The notes under the pieces: generated by a model
The model's input: only the letters and a program-made list of their open reading frames with translations
What the model was told of the DNA's origin: nothing
Databases searched by the model: none
NCBI RefSeq assembly: GCF_021155775.2
Contig: NC_060235.2
Coordinates: 14,471,193 to 14,535,192, forward strand
From: Neodiprion pinetum
Lineage: Eukaryota; Arthropoda; Insecta; Hymenoptera; Diprionidae
Direction: 5' to 3'
Length of the DNA stretch: 64,000 bases
In this document: piece after piece, positions 30,755-41,190 of the stretch
How positions within the stretch are numbered: position 1 is the first letter of the stretch
How the letters are laid out: every line of letters starts with the position of its first letter
Program-made: the position numbers and the translations under genes

Positions 30755-30920
30755 TGTAAGATATTGAAATAAGAACGCAGAGTTCGTTATACAATAACCG
30801 CTCCTTTATTTGGGGGGAATTTACACACCGCACGCTCGCCCGTTCGGACGAGACTGCCCTCTTCTCGTAACACGAGATCTCTTGGCCGTTTTCCGAATCT
30901 CTCTTCATCCGTATATGACA
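30755..30920 (-). repeat. Gypsy-2 3' LTR (166 bp)
   Basis: TGTAAGATATTG...GTATATGACA. It pairs with 39177-39342. Very short for a Gypsy LTR. Confidence 0.85.
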
Positions 30921-30932
30921 CCCCTCCCCTCT
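30921..30932 (-). promoter_or_regulatory. Gypsy-2 polypurine tract
   Basis: On the minus strand AGAGGGGAGGGG directly precedes the LTR start TGTCATATAC, as expected for plus-strand priming. Confidence 0.8.
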
Positions 30933-31292
30933 GGTTGTCGCAATCTCAATTTCTGTATTATTTTTAATTTGACATTTATATTTATTTATTTATTTATTCT
31001 TGTTCTTCTTCTTCTTCTTCTTATTATTATTAATATTGGGGGCGCTACTGAGCATCTATAGTGAACAGACGTGTCTTGTGTCGCTCTATCATACTTAATC
31101 TTGCTAGTTAATAAATTCTGTGTGAAAAATTATGAAAATGTGCATATTCTGTGTAGAAACAAGTGATTAAAGTCTGCAGATACAAATCTTCAAATTCTTT
31201 CGAGTTTAGCATATAAAATTCTGTTTTTCCTGATAACACGGTGTGAGCTCAGCTGGCGTGTTTATGATTGTTTACGTTTCCCGACTCCGTAA

Positions 31293-32390
31293 ATGAATAC
31301 AGGCGACATGTCACGGTCAAATTCTGACCCCGCACCTGTGGCGCCACTGTTAGCCAAACCTCGCCTCGTTTTGAATCACAACAACTCTATAGCCGGTGTC
31401 ACACCTGCGGCCCCGTCAAGAAAAGGGCGATCATCCACCCAGCAACTCCTTGCAGAAGCTGCCAACACCTGCACTCCGATAACCAACTTTATCGAAACCA
31501 AGAGGAAAAGACACAGTTCCGGTCAATCTCCCACAAAAGAGCCGGAACAGCCTTCGAAGACTTTTAAGAAGACAGATTATGCGGAGTTAGAAGACTACCT
31601 GGACCCAATTGATATCAGTGATTCAGCGATGGATAAAATACTGGAGGAATTGAGAGGTCTCAGGTCTGACCACAAAACTAAGCTCAAGGTGCTCACCGAT
31701 AAGCTGAACAAAAAGTTCGAAGACGACGCAACAGCCTTTGAGAATATACAGCGAAACCTAGCAGAATTAAAAACCGACTTACAGGGAACCAAGATCGATC
31801 TAACTAAACGAGTTAAAGCTCTGGAAGACAGCACAGTGAAGAAAGATGAACTTAACAACTTAAAAGTTTCTCCACTCTCAAAAGAGGAACGTGACAGAAT
31901 CTTGCAACTCAGTAATAGAATTGATTTTCTTGAAAAGGAAAATAAGAAGACTAAAATCTCGATAGTAGGCCTCTCTCTATCCACAAACAATCACACGGAG
32001 GAGGTCAAAACGTTCTTGAATTCTAATTTTGGGGTCAATATCCTTAGAATTGAAATAACGGAATTTACCAAGAGGCTTATAGTCGACCTATTTGATATAA
32101 ATATGAAAAATCTAATACTCAAGAACAAAAAAATTAAATTGACCGGTACTAACATTTTTATCGAGCCAGACAGAACAGCCAGGGAGTGCGAAATAGACTG
32201 GAATGTCAGAACGCTCGCTAAACAACTAAGAAGCGGAAGTAAAAAACCCGTAAGAAAAGGGAATAAAATTCTGGTGGACGATCTTGTCTACTCCTGGAAC
32301 CCGGAAACAAACAAGATGATGCCTCAATCAAGGAACTCCAGCTTGCATTCGGGCAGCATGGAGTGGACAGAATCAAAGTCAAAAAAGTAA
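31293..32390 (+). CDS. LINE-1 ORF1 protein (coiled coil plus RRM-like domain)
   Basis: 365 residues from ATG. The first 85 are polar and disordered (Pro/Ser/Lys). Residues about 110-225 form a long heptad-rich coiled coil (KILEELRGLRSDHKTKLKVL, then TKRVKALEDSTVKKDEL). Residues about 225-300 look RRM-like: beta strand KISIVGLS, helix EVKTFLNSNFG, strand and helix to LILKNKKIKL, then FIEPDRTARECEIDW. The end is basic (SGSKKPVRKGNKIL). There is no zinc knuckle. ORF1 proteins of this type trimerise and coat the element's RNA. The frame ends SKSKK-TAA with a slippery A-AAA-AAG directly before the stop. Confidence 0.88.
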   Translation: MNTGDMSRSNSDPAPVAPLLAKPRLVLNHNNSIAGVTPAAPSRKGRSSTQQLLAEAANTCTPITNFIETKRKRHSSGQSPTKEPEQPSKTFKKTDYAELEDYLDPIDISDSAMDKILEELRGLRSDHKTKLKVLTDKLNKKFEDDATAFENIQRNLAELKTDLQGTKIDLTKRVKALEDSTVKKDELNNLKVSPLSKEERDRILQLSNRIDFLEKENKKTKISIVGLSLSTNNHTEEVKTFLNSNFGVNILRIEITEFTKRLIVDLFDINMKNLILKNKKIKLTGTNIFIEPDRTARECEIDWNVRTLAKQLRSGSKKPVRKGNKILVDDLVYSWNPETNKMMPQSRNSSLHSGSMEWTESKSKK

Positions 32391-35300
32391 TTAGCACACC
32401 CGTGGGAACATCTACAGTCAAAATCACATTTTGGAACCTTCATGGCTTCTCGAACCTTGAGCCAAGCTCAATAATTGGAGATTCCGACATCATCGCAGCT
32501 TGTGAAACTTGGATAACCCATACGTACACACCTGATTATATGAATAAATACAACATCTTTTGGTCCGAGGCGTTGAGAGAACATGCAGTAGGCAGAGCAA
32601 GCGGCGGTCTAATAACGGCAGTTAATTCACAATATAATTCCTCGTTAATCGAAGCTTCCCCTTGGTGGATCTTCACTGAAATTCAACTTGGATCATCCGT
32701 AGCTGTTATTGGGTCAGTATACTTCCGCAAATGTCTCGACCTCCGTTACTTACTCGATATTTTTCAGAGCATCATCGACGACATCAAAACTCAGCGCACA
32801 TACGACTTGTTTATTATAGGTGGTGACATGAACGCTAAAGTCGGCACCCTGAATCCATGGCCAGCGGATCTCTTCACCGGAAGCCAATTATACGACATTT
32901 TTCGCACTACTGATAATTTTACCTGTGAAAGGGGTCGGATGATCACGGAATTCATGGTTGACAACGACTTTGTACTTTTGAATGGGAGGACAGTCAGTGA
33001 TTCTCCAGCCCAATCGACGTACGAAAACCTAGGCTCATCAATCATTGACTTAATTTGGATTGACATACCGTCTCTGCGCCTTGTAAACGATCTGGTAGTT
33101 CAAATGGAGCCGTCCATGTCCGACCATTATCCAGTATGTCTCAGTATCTCGCTGGAAACCTATACTCCGCCAGTTAAAAATGATAACCCGAAAAAACCAC
33201 AATTTTCCAACATTAAATGGACGAATAACGCTGCTGATCCTTACCTTGAACAACTGTCTAATCTCTTGATTCCAGCTGACACGGAAACCCTAGCAACTGA
33301 CAACTTACAGTCGCTCCTGCATTTCCACATGTACATTGCTGCTGAAAAAGCTAACCTGGTGAAAACTCTAGGTTTCGCCGGAAATAGCTGGACTACTCGC
33401 AATCCGTGGTTAGACTCAAGTTGTAAGGTAGCAAAAAGCGAGCTAAGAAAAGCATTAATAAAACTTAAAAACGATCGAAGCAATAATATACTCAAACAGG
33501 ATGCCACTCTTTGTAAAAATAAGTACCGGGAAATATGCAAAGCTAAGAAAAAAGCTCACATTGACAGTATAAAATCGGCTTTTGCCAACGTCACGGCACC
33601 AACAGACTTCTGGGCCGCAGTTAGAAAATTCAGCTTCAAGCACAGCTCTTCCCCTGACGTCTCAATTGACAGCTGGAACAAGTTTTATGCTGCGATCTCC
33701 AAGCCAAGAGTTGTCACGCCTTCTATTTCTGCAAGCATCACAAACGACATCCTTGATGCTGAAATTTTGTTTCCGGAGCTCAACTCGGTTCTCAAATCTC
33801 TGAAATCCGGCAAAGCTGCCGGCCCCGACTTACTAACCAATGAACTATTCCAAACTCTAACGGCACAGCATACAAACTTGCTAATAGTTCTATTCAACAG
33901 AGTGCTCAGTGAAGAGCGTGTACTAAAAAATTGGGCAAAGATATGGTTGTCAATGCTGCATAAAAAAGGTGCCAAGTCTGACCCAAGCAATTACTGAGGC
34001 ATCGCTCTTATTAATATAATTACCAAGATATTCACCAACATTTTAAAGAAACGATTAGTTCTATGGATGGATAAGGATAAAGTCCTGCCGGACTCTCAAA
34101 TGGGCTTCAAAAAAGGGCGCAGCTGCACAGATGCCATTTTCACACTCCTCAGTGCCATTCAATTACAGTTTCGATACAACGATGGCAGAGAAATATACGG
34201 TATTTTTGTTGACTTTCAAAGGGCATTCGACTCCGTACCCCATGTGCGTCTGTGGCAGAAACTACTGGATCTAAAGGTCAGTAGCAAGTTTATCAACACA
34301 ATGAAATCTCTATATGACCAAGCGACCATGCAGGTTAGAACCAAGGAAGGTCTCACGGAAGTCTTTGATGTTACTGAAGGCGTCCTACAAGGCGAATCTT
34401 TAAGTTCAGACCTGTTCCTACTATACTTGCACGATTTTGAGCAGTTTTTCCGATCCAAAGGTCTTTATGGCTTGGACATCAATGGAGTAGTCGACATTCT
34501 TTTGCTGCTGTACGCTGACGACACCGTAATCTTCGCCCATGCGCATATGGATCTTCTACGCAAGCTGCGTGCCCTCGAAGAGTACTGTGACCTGAACCAG
34601 CTAACAGTCAACAAGTCAAAAACAAAAATTCTCGTGTTCAAAGCAGCTGGTAGAATACGAGAATGCCCTACTCGGTATAGGACCTACAAACAAACTTGCC
34701 TGGACTTGGTCAATAGTTATACCTACCTAGGTGTCGAGGTGTCCACCTCTACCAGAGGTCTGGCAGCACTACAGTCTGCTACTAATAAAGCAAAAAGTGC
34801 TTCAGGAGCGTCCTTGGCCTTACTGGCTAAAGCAAAGTGCGACTCTTGGAACGCGTACAACAAGATATTTGACAGTATGGTCTCGACGGTATTTTTATAC
34901 GCTATCCCAGCCTGGGGTCTCTGGTATAGAAACTCCGTGGAAGCTGCTCAAACTTTCTTTTTCAAGAAACTGTTCAAACTACCTAGGAACACCCCAGACT
35001 GGGCAGTACGTTTGGAGTTCGGACTCGATCCTATGGCTCTGAAGGCCATGACCAGTATATGGAGATGGTTGATCAAAACTCTCAGGGCGGATGACAACTG
35101 CTCGCACAAAATCTGCCTCCTGCGCCTCCTCAACCTGGCTAAAAACACCACGACCGCTTTACCGTATAACTGGGCCACACAGATAAGAGCTTTTTTAATG
35201 GAATGTGACGCGTCAGATCTATTTGATTCGATCGATCCCAACCTCTGGGAATCTGAGATGGAGCCCACTCTGAATCGGTTTCAAAGTATCCTTCATAGCA

Positions 35301-35719
35301 ACGACTTAAGCGCAGCAAGAAACTCCAAGTCACTCGAATTCTCCCTGCCTCATGCAAAACCTCGGGTCCCAGTCAGATATCTCCTAATGAAGATTCCACT
35401 CAGCAGCAAGCGACTGATAGCCCAATTGAGGCTTTCAAACAAACATAACTGCTTTTTAATCACAAATAACCTTATGACAAAATTTGCTCGGAACTCTGCA
35501 TGTCAATTATGTAATCTAAAAGAGCCGGATACAGTCGAGCACTTACTAATCACCTGCCCCTACTACGCGGGCTTCAGGAATCAATATCTGCAAAATTCAC
35601 TGTGCAGCAGTGAACAAATACCAGCATTATTCTCATCATCTGACGCAAAAACTCTCTATGCAATTGTCAACTACGTCACCAAGTCACTAAATCTTAGAGC
35701 ATGGGCTCTGCATCTCTAA
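32363..35719 (+). pseudogene. LINE-1 ORF2: APE endonuclease and reverse transcriptase, one premature stop
   Basis: The frame is open from 32363 to 33997 and from 34000 to 35719, interrupted only by TGA at 33998-34000 in the block SNY-stop-GIAL, where related enzymes have Arg (CGA to TGA would be a single CpG transition). Endonuclease: TFWNLHGF, CETW, GGDMNAKVG, IDLIWID and SDHYP within the first 250 codons. Reverse transcriptase: GKAAGPDLL, GFKKGRSCTDAIF, FVDFQRAFDSV (first catalytic Asp), GVLQGESLS, LLYADDTVIF (catalytic YADD, near 34515). The C-terminus has a CCHC-like C-x2-C-x8-H-x4-C (CQLCNLKEPDTVEHLLITC), as in several LINE clades. It would nick target DNA and prime cDNA synthesis there. 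Confidence 0.92.
32381..32390 (+). promoter_or_regulatory. LINE-1 putative -1 frameshift heptamer at the ORF1 stop
   Basis: ORF1 reads TCA AAA AAG TAA, giving A-AAA-AAG (32381-32387) in register, followed at once by the stop. ORF2 is open in exactly the -1 frame through this point and has no ATG near its start. A small perfect hairpin CAAAAT-CAC-ATTTTG follows about 30 nt later. Confidence 0.65.
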
Positions 35720-35931
35720 CTTGTTTAAATTGTTTAAATGTAATTGTTTGACTGAATGACTACTTATATTTTTGTACTTATACTTATATTTATAATTATC
35801 TGAAATTTTAATCGAGACACGATTTTATATATTGTTCTACAACGCTAATTTAACTTCAAATATTGTTTTTATTTGTAAATTTTACACTTTGTTACCCCCT
35901 TGCTAAAAACAAACCTGTAATTGTTTAATGC

Positions 35932-35937
35932 AATAAA
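35932..35937 (+). terminator. LINE-1 polyadenylation signal
   Basis: AATAAA about 10 nt before the A-rich 3' end of the element. Confidence 0.7.
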
Positions 35938-35986
35938 GCTATGAAAAAAAAATATAAAAATTATTATTAATATTATTATTATTTCT

Positions 35987-36960
35987 TTAGTTTTGAATTT
36001 TTCGTAGCTCGTCGATGTGCATTTTATGATTTATTCCGGTTGTATCTTCTTGAATTTCGTATGATAATGGTACTGTTTTCCGTAATACCGTGGCTTTCAT
36101 CCATTTGGGTCCTCTTGATTTGTGTGTCTTCATTTGCACTTTGTCATGCCATTGTAATTCTCGAGCCCCCTTTGGCGTCTCGTTCTCACGTGGCTTTGAG
36201 TTAATCCCTCTTGGTAATATTTTGTCCAGTGGTAAGCGTATTTTTCGTCTGAGCATTAGCTCTGCGAGTGGCAGAACCGTCGCGGCGGCTGGCGTCGAGT
36301 GTTGCTTAAGAAGGTATCGACTAATTTTTGTCTCCCGGTCCCTTTCTTTTAAAGTTCTTAGTTACTTTTTTGTTTATTGAACAGCTCTCTCTGCTTGACC
36401 ATTCGATGAAGGGTGGTATGGAGCGACAAATTCGAATTTTATGCCGTTTTTCTTATAGAAAGTTTCCATCTCCTTAGATCGCAAAGATGTGTCGTTATTC
36501 GAAACTATCATCTTCGGAACTCCGAAGGTTGCAAATAATTTTCTGAGTTCTCGGATAACGTTACTCGACGTTGTCGATGGAACGCGTCGCACTTCCGTCT
36601 ACTTTGTAAAAGCATCAACGACTATAAGACATGTTTGCCCTTGGAAAGGTCCCGCAAAGTCGACGTACAGTCGTGTCCAAGGTTCCTCCGGAGTTTCCCA
36701 CTTTTGAATTAGTGCTCTTGGTGGATTGTTTCGTACTTCCTGACACTAATCACGATTTTTTATTTTCAACTCTATGTCGTTATTTATACCGGGCCACCAT
36801 ACGTAAGACCGAGCACATGCTTTTGTTGCTACGATGCCTGGATAATTTGCGTGCAAATAGTTAAGAATTTTTGGTTGGAAAACCGGTCGTACCACTGCGC
36901 GTGTTCCCCAGATTAAACAGTCATCAATGATCGACATTTCGTTTCTTTTTTGCCAGAATA
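35987..36960 (-). pseudogene. pol: Gypsy-2 integrase remnant
   Basis: Minus-strand pieces in order: zinc-binding region (36746-36937: LNYLHANYPGIVATKACARSYVWWPGI), catalytic core (first Asp in VDFAGPFQG near 36660; second region PKMIVSNNDTS, where the usual catalytic Asp of S-D-N/D-G reads Asn; Glu in PYHPSSNGQAERAVQ), and C-terminal domain (35987-36256: RKIRLPLDKILP, ending IDELRKIQN). Frame changes separate them. The downstream end lies next to the LINE-1 target duplication, with the purine tract beyond LINE-1. Inactive. Confidence 0.8.
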
Positions 36961-37225
36961 CTGAAAATTATTTTTCGATTTTATTGCGCCATTCTGTCTG
37001 ATGACATGTTTTTACTTGTCGCAGTCTCTCATTTTTATTCGTTTCGTTAGCTATTTCGCTTATTCTGATGGGATTTCGCGTTACTCCCTCTAGCATCAGG
37101 ATATCGCCAACTTTCTCATCTTCTGTTGCTTCTTCTTTCATTGGAAACCTTGTAAGGAAATCCGCGTTACTGTGAGTTTTCGCCAGCCAATAGATTAATT
37201 CGTACGCGTAAGCCGAAAGCGTGAT

Positions 37226-37575
37226 TTAATATCGGTTCATTTTTGGTGATAATATGTCTGGGTTCTTTCTTCTGTTGTCGAATATACCGAGCAGTGGTTT
37301 GTGGTCCGTAATTCGTGTCAATCGTCGCCCCGATATGTATTGATGGAAATGTTTAACGGCTTGAACGAGTGCGAGAGCTTTGCGGTCTAATTGTGCATAC
37401 TGGCGTTGGGTTTGATTCAATGTTTTCGATGAGAAAGCGACTGATTTTTCTTTTCCATCTTCCATTTGATGAGCCAGTACAGCGCCGGTTCCATCGGTGT
37501 AGCATCTGCCGATAGAAAAATTGGTAGTCTGTCATTGAAGTGTCTGAGTAATTTGCTCTTACGGTATTTTACTCT
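37226..37575 (-). pseudogene. pol: Gypsy-2 RNase H remnant
   Basis: A block LPIFLSADATPME at about 37530-37495 is followed, in a shifted frame, by 37226-37465 with EKSVAFSSKTLNQTQRQYAQ, LDRKALALVQAVKHFHQY and ITDHKPLLGIF. This is the RNase H domain of Ty3/Gypsy pol (DAT replaces DAS; ITDHKPL is intact). Nothing of the preceding reverse transcriptase (no LDLKDAY, YLDD or connection block) lies between this and the protease end at 37596. Confidence 0.8.
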
Positions 37576-37595
37576 TCTCCCGTTTTTTGTTTTTG

Positions 37596-37990
37596 TTAAT
37601 GTACGTTATTAATTCCCGTTATGCCGATTCCTAGGGCTTCGAACCAATTTCGTCCGATTAGGTTTTGTCCGTTTTCATTAACTACAACTAATGGTGGGAC
37701 TGTTTTTATATTTTTTAGCTTTACGGAGACGTTTGTCGCTCCGATAACATCGAGTGGATTTTTTCCGTGGCCATAGAGTCTCTGTGTTTTCCCGATCCAT
37801 TTTGGTTGTTGTGTAGGCCACAGTGCCTGGTAGGTCATTTTATTTATTAATGTCAGATGCGCTCCGTTATCGATTTCAAATTTTACCGATTTCGCATTTA
37901 TTTTATCTCCACGACGTAATCGTAGTTGCCTTTTCCTTCCCGCGGCGTTTGTATACCCGGATTCGCAAATAAATCCTCGCTATCGTCCGA
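37596..37990 (-). pseudogene. pol: Gypsy-2 protease remnant
   Basis: The conserved end of the Gypsy aspartic protease is present (GQNLIGRNWFEALGI near 37640). Upstream on the minus strand KFEIDNGAHLTL (about 37890-37860) holds the active site with Asn-Gly in place of Asp(Ser/Thr)-Gly: the codons read GAT AAC GGA. It then breaks off into unrelated sequence where RT should start. Confidence 0.65.
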
Positions 37991-38082
37991 GTCTTCGTTT
38001 GACTCTTCTTTTACTTGGTGTGTTTTTGAGTTTTGTGCTCTATCTGTATTTTTAGTTTGTTTTTGTTGCGATCGTTATTTAC

Positions 38083-39114
38083 TCAAGCAAGCTCGCTAAT
38101 GTGCCCGGTTTTATTACAAAAGCTGCCGGTTTCATTTTTCTGAAAACATTTATCTGCCATATGATTTGTGTAACCGCACCGATAGCATGCTATTCGGCCT
38201 GTCGCCTCGTAGCGATTATTTTGTTTTCCCGTACGATTCTTTTCTGCACTGTTGTGAATCGCTATCGTTTCGGATTCCTTTCTACACTTTTGTTGTTGTT
38301 CTGCTGCCTCAGCGTTACAGGCAATTTCGATTGCCTTCTCTAAAGATAATCCTTCTTTGTTCGTGTCAGTTACTGCTTCCTCGTGCCGTCTACATAAATA
38401 TCTTTGTGATTCATCGTTTTTTATTGCTGCTACAAATCTATTGCGCAGCATTATCTCTATTGACAACTTTTCTGCAACGCCCCCGAACTTACAATCCAAG
38501 GCTAATTTTCTAATTTCACGCGTAAATTCTTGCAGCGTTTCGTTATCTATCTGATTCCTTTTATGAAATCGTGTTCTTCCCAACAACTTGTTCACGCGCT
38601 TCCCAAAAAGTTTTTGACATTTTTTCAAAATATTATTGTACGAGACGTTCTTAGGCAGCTCAGGCGAGCAGAGCGATTTTGTTGTGGCGTAGTTTGCTGT
38701 ACCTATTGCTGTCAGGAGCGTAGATCGTTTCTTCGACTCCTCCGTTATATCGTTTGCATCTAAGTAGATTTCCAGTTCTTCAATATAATCTTCCCAGAAT
38801 TGTTTTTCTGGATTAAATTTAGTTAATTTACCAATCGCCGGCATCGCGATTCTTTTTAATAGTAATTCCTTACTCGAATTTTCCAAATCACTTTTTTTTG
38901 TTTTTTCCGATTTACCTTTTTTAGTGGACTCTATAGCGCGCGTTTTTACGTACTCCGCTAGTATCGCACGTGATTCGTCAAGGCTCAATTCTTTGTGCAC
39001 TGCGAGCCTAAGATACACGCACGTGTCTACAATTTCTTTTCTCGTTAGATCGTAGATCCAGGAGGTTTTTCCCGACTTCATTGCATCATCGATATCTTCC
39101 ACACTTTTAGTCAT
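38083..39114 (-). CDS. gag: Gypsy-2 gag
   Basis: About 340 codons from the first in-frame ATG near 39114; the frame opens slightly upstream with a GTG. The N-terminal 100 residues are charged, with a SAP-like helical pair (TRKEIVDTCVYLRL and LDESRAILAEYV). The capsid region starts at PAIGKLTKFNPEKQFWEDYIEELE and contains YATTKSLCSPELP and ETLQEFTREIRKLALDCKFG. The end has a zinc knuckle CYRCGYTNHMADKC. A second knuckle begins as CNKTGHI but is cut by a stop. It is intact as a frame, so gag could still be made. Confidence 0.85.
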   Translation of the reverse strand: MTKSVEDIDDAMKSGKTSWIYDLTRKEIVDTCVYLRLAVHKELSLDESRAILAEYVKTRAIESTKKGKSEKTKKSDLENSSKELLLKRIAMPAIGKLTKFNPEKQFWEDYIEELEIYLDANDITEESKKRSTLLTAIGTANYATTKSLCSPELPKNVSYNNILKKCQKLFGKRVNKLLGRTRFHKRNQIDNETLQEFTREIRKLALDCKFGGVAEKLSIEIMLRNRFVAAIKNDESQRYLCRRHEEAVTDTNKEGLSLEKAIEIACNAEAAEQQQKCRKESETIAIHNSAEKNRTGKQNNRYEATGRIACYRCGYTNHMADKCFQKNETGSFCNKTGHISELA

Positions 39115-39176
39115 GCTATTTTTTTTCGTATTTATTTTTCTCACACGCGTTGTTCTTTTTTAATCATCGTCGCTAT

Positions 39177-39342
39177 TGTAAGATATCGAAATAAGAACAC
39201 AGAGTTCGTTATACAATAATCGCTACTTTATTTGGGGGGAATTTACATACCGCACGCTCGCCCGTTTGGACGAGACTGCCCTCTTCTCGTCACACGAGAT
39301 CTCTTGGCCGTTTTCCGAATCTCTTTTTGTCCGTATATGACA
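39177..39342 (-). repeat. Gypsy-2 5' LTR (166 bp)
   Basis: TGTAAGATATCG...GTATATGACA, partner of 30755-30920. The internal flank on the minus strand begins ATAGCGACGATGAT, which may include a tRNA-Ser-type primer site, but I am not sure. Confidence 0.85.
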
Positions 39343-40130
39343 CAAGCGTAAACTGTAACTTGAGAATAGATCATTTACTGTTCTTTGTTAATTCACGTGC
39401 GTGTCCACGAACATCATTTGTCTACCGTTTCCACAAATTCAAACATAATCAGCGACCTTAAAGATCAAAAATCAGAACAACGGCACACATCGCAATTTTT
39501 ATTTATTTCCTACTTATTTCTTTGATTATTTTGCTTCTGTAACATTTTGCTCCAATTCCGATACTACATGATTGACTTGTTCTATTTTTTACTTTTCGAT
39601 ACCGCTTATAATATATTACTATTTTACATGCAAATTATCTTGACTGCGTTTCTTTACTTTAATAGTACTATTATCTTGATACGTAACATTGCTTTCACAT
39701 GAATTACGACATTTACTTTAAGTGACCTTAGATTGTGCGTTACATGCTAGCCTACCAATAATCAATTAGTGGAAACCTCACTGATTGTTACTCAGATTAA
39801 TAGTATCGCCAGCACACACTTATCTATCTCTTGCTTATCACACAGCACCTGTCTTGCTAATTTGTCAGTTCTCACTTTTACCTTTTTCTCTAGATGTAAT
39901 TAGTTTTCTTCAATTCATGACTGTACTTAAGTTCCTTGCATTTTGTTAATACACTTAATACTATTCCATTATTACCTGCTTTGTTGTCTCTTATTTATTA
40001 GATACGGTGCCTTCCCTTTACCATTATCTTGTCTATACTGAACGAACCGTGCAAACCATCGTAGAATCTGATCATATATTTCATTTTGTTTTCTTTGTTT
40101 TAATTATATAAAAATCGATGGTACTTCGCA
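39343..40130 (+). mobile_element. LTR-B, second part
   Basis: Continues the long LTR interrupted at 30754. 'CCATTATCTTGTCTATACTGAAC' and 'CCATCGTAGAATCTGATC' match LTR-A near 13240-13300. It ends TTCGCA directly before the primer site. Confidence 0.55.
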
Positions 40131-40141
40131 TGGCGCCCAAC
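40131..40141 (+). promoter_or_regulatory. Primer binding site of the long-LTR element, copy B
   Basis: TGGCGCCCAAC, tRNA-Lys type, immediately after the LTR end CA. The same site as 13374-13384 and the same type as Gypsy-1. Confidence 0.75.
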
Positions 40142-40680
40142 AGCACTATCTTCATTGTTAGTTACCGTTATTGATCAGATCAATGCCTACGCCGTAGGCG
40201 ACTAGATTTTGCATCGTCGAATTTTCTTGAAATATCGTCTCTAGAAAAACCGCGTTACGATATATATGACAGTAAAACATAACAGGTTTGGAAATATGAA
40301 TAAAAAGCTTACAAAAATAACCCAGCGCCCAAGAACATATAAATTAAAAAGCGAGACATAGAAATAAAGCTCAGTGTCAATAGACAATCCGTTAATTTTA
40401 CAGTGAAAAGGCGATATGTGAAGATAAAAGAAATGACAAAAAATAAGTAACGATAGAACAGCACAAAACAATGTAAATCTATGGGAATACTGGGGGTGTT
40501 TCTCGTGTGGCGTGGTCCCACTTTCTCCATAGCGGTTACGATGGTCTTTTTAACTTCCCGTTTCTCTGATTTCAGAGAAAATAGGAAGTTATTGTAATCA
40601 ACCCGAAAATGAAAAGTTGAGTTCTCACTAGACCTCCACGTTTTGAGGTTCGGAAAATCATTTTCAAATGGACGTCTGCA
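40142..40680. other. Leader remnant and unassigned repeat
   Basis: The first 60 bp still resemble the leader after LTR-A ('GCC-TACGCCGTAGG'). After that, no gene is seen; the open frames 40241-40737 are not supported by any motif. Confidence 0.35.
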
Positions 40681-40711
40681 TGTGTGTATGTATGTATGTA
40701 TGTATGTACGT
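40681..40711 (+). repeat. (TGTA)n microsatellite
   Basis: TGTGTGTATGTATGTATGTATGTATGTACG. It sits in a longer dispersed-looking sequence that continues with a 'CATATCTCGAGAATGAGTAG' type block at 40735. Confidence 0.8.
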
Positions 40712-40859
40712 GCGTGATCAATTTTTTGTCCGACCATATCTCGAGAATGAGTAGTTAGATTTTGATGAATTTGGTCTTAATCGACGTACATCTTTCAGAC
40801 TTGGACCTGATTAGATTTTGGCTGTGATTGGTTTAGTAGTTTTTGAATAATTTAAAAAA

Positions 40860-41190
40860 CCAAATTCACAAAAATAAAATAAAAATGGTGTTATCTTCGC
40901 AACGGATAAACGGATTTGCATGAAAATTGGTATCCGAAGGTGTTTGGGGTCGCTGATCACATATCTGAAGTCACAATTGCAAAATAAATATTTCTCGTAG
41001 TAAATATGCTCGAAAATAAATAACACATTTGGAGTTTGATGAAAATTAAATAATTCGTGTTCTTTGGTTCGCTGATCACGAATGTGAAGTCGGATTCGCG
41101 AAATGCATAATGGCAGATTCAAAATTCGTGAAAAAACGCTCGTTTGACATCTTGTATTGTTATATACTAGTTTCGAGCACAAATAACGGG
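40860..41190 (+). repeat. Two diverged units of the 118-bp 'CGCTGATCACGAATCTGA' repeat
   Basis: Blocks 'GGGGTCGCTGATCACATATCTGAAGTC' (about 40947) and 'TTGGTTCGCTGATCACGAATGTGAAGTC' (about 41060), each followed by a GCAAAAT/GCGAAATGCA block, match the units at 17460-17870. Confidence 0.65.

Larger units (their letters stand above)
31038..35959 (+). mobile_element. LINE-1: near-intact non-LTR retrotransposon inserted in Gypsy-2
   Basis: A perfect 15-bp target duplication ATTATTATTAATATT flanks it (31023-31037 and 35960-35974). Structure: 5' UTR of about 255 bp starting GGGGGCGC, ORF1 (coiled coil), ORF2 (APE endonuclease plus reverse transcriptase), 3' UTR with AATAAA at 35932, and an A-rich tail. 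The only disabling lesion I see is one in-frame TGA in ORF2. This is not the human L1 family; the clade is not settled from reading alone. Confidence 0.92.
30755..39342 (-). mobile_element. Gypsy-2: short-LTR Ty3/Gypsy element without RT, split by LINE-1
   Basis: Two 166-bp LTRs (30755-30920, 39177-39342), ends TGT...ACA, with a handful of differences. Flanks CAAAC (30750-30754) and CAAGC (39343-39347) look like a 5-bp duplication with one change. On the minus strand the order is 5' LTR, gag, protease remnant, RNase H, integrase, purine tract, 3' LTR. The whole reverse transcriptase domain is missing between protease and RNase H, and pol has several frameshifts. LINE-1 is inserted near the 3' end (31038-35959). 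Nearly identical LTRs with a wrecked pol suggest it moved recently using proteins from other copies. Confidence 0.85.

Noticed and set aside
31595..31990. 131-codon antisense frame and similar ones at 33241-33990
   Set aside because: Shadows of LINE-1 ORF1 and ORF2, with no motif of their own.
40241..40737. Minus-strand frames with hydrophobic stretches
   Set aside because: They fall in a dispersed non-coding repeat with a TGTA microsatellite; no conserved domain and no matching copy.
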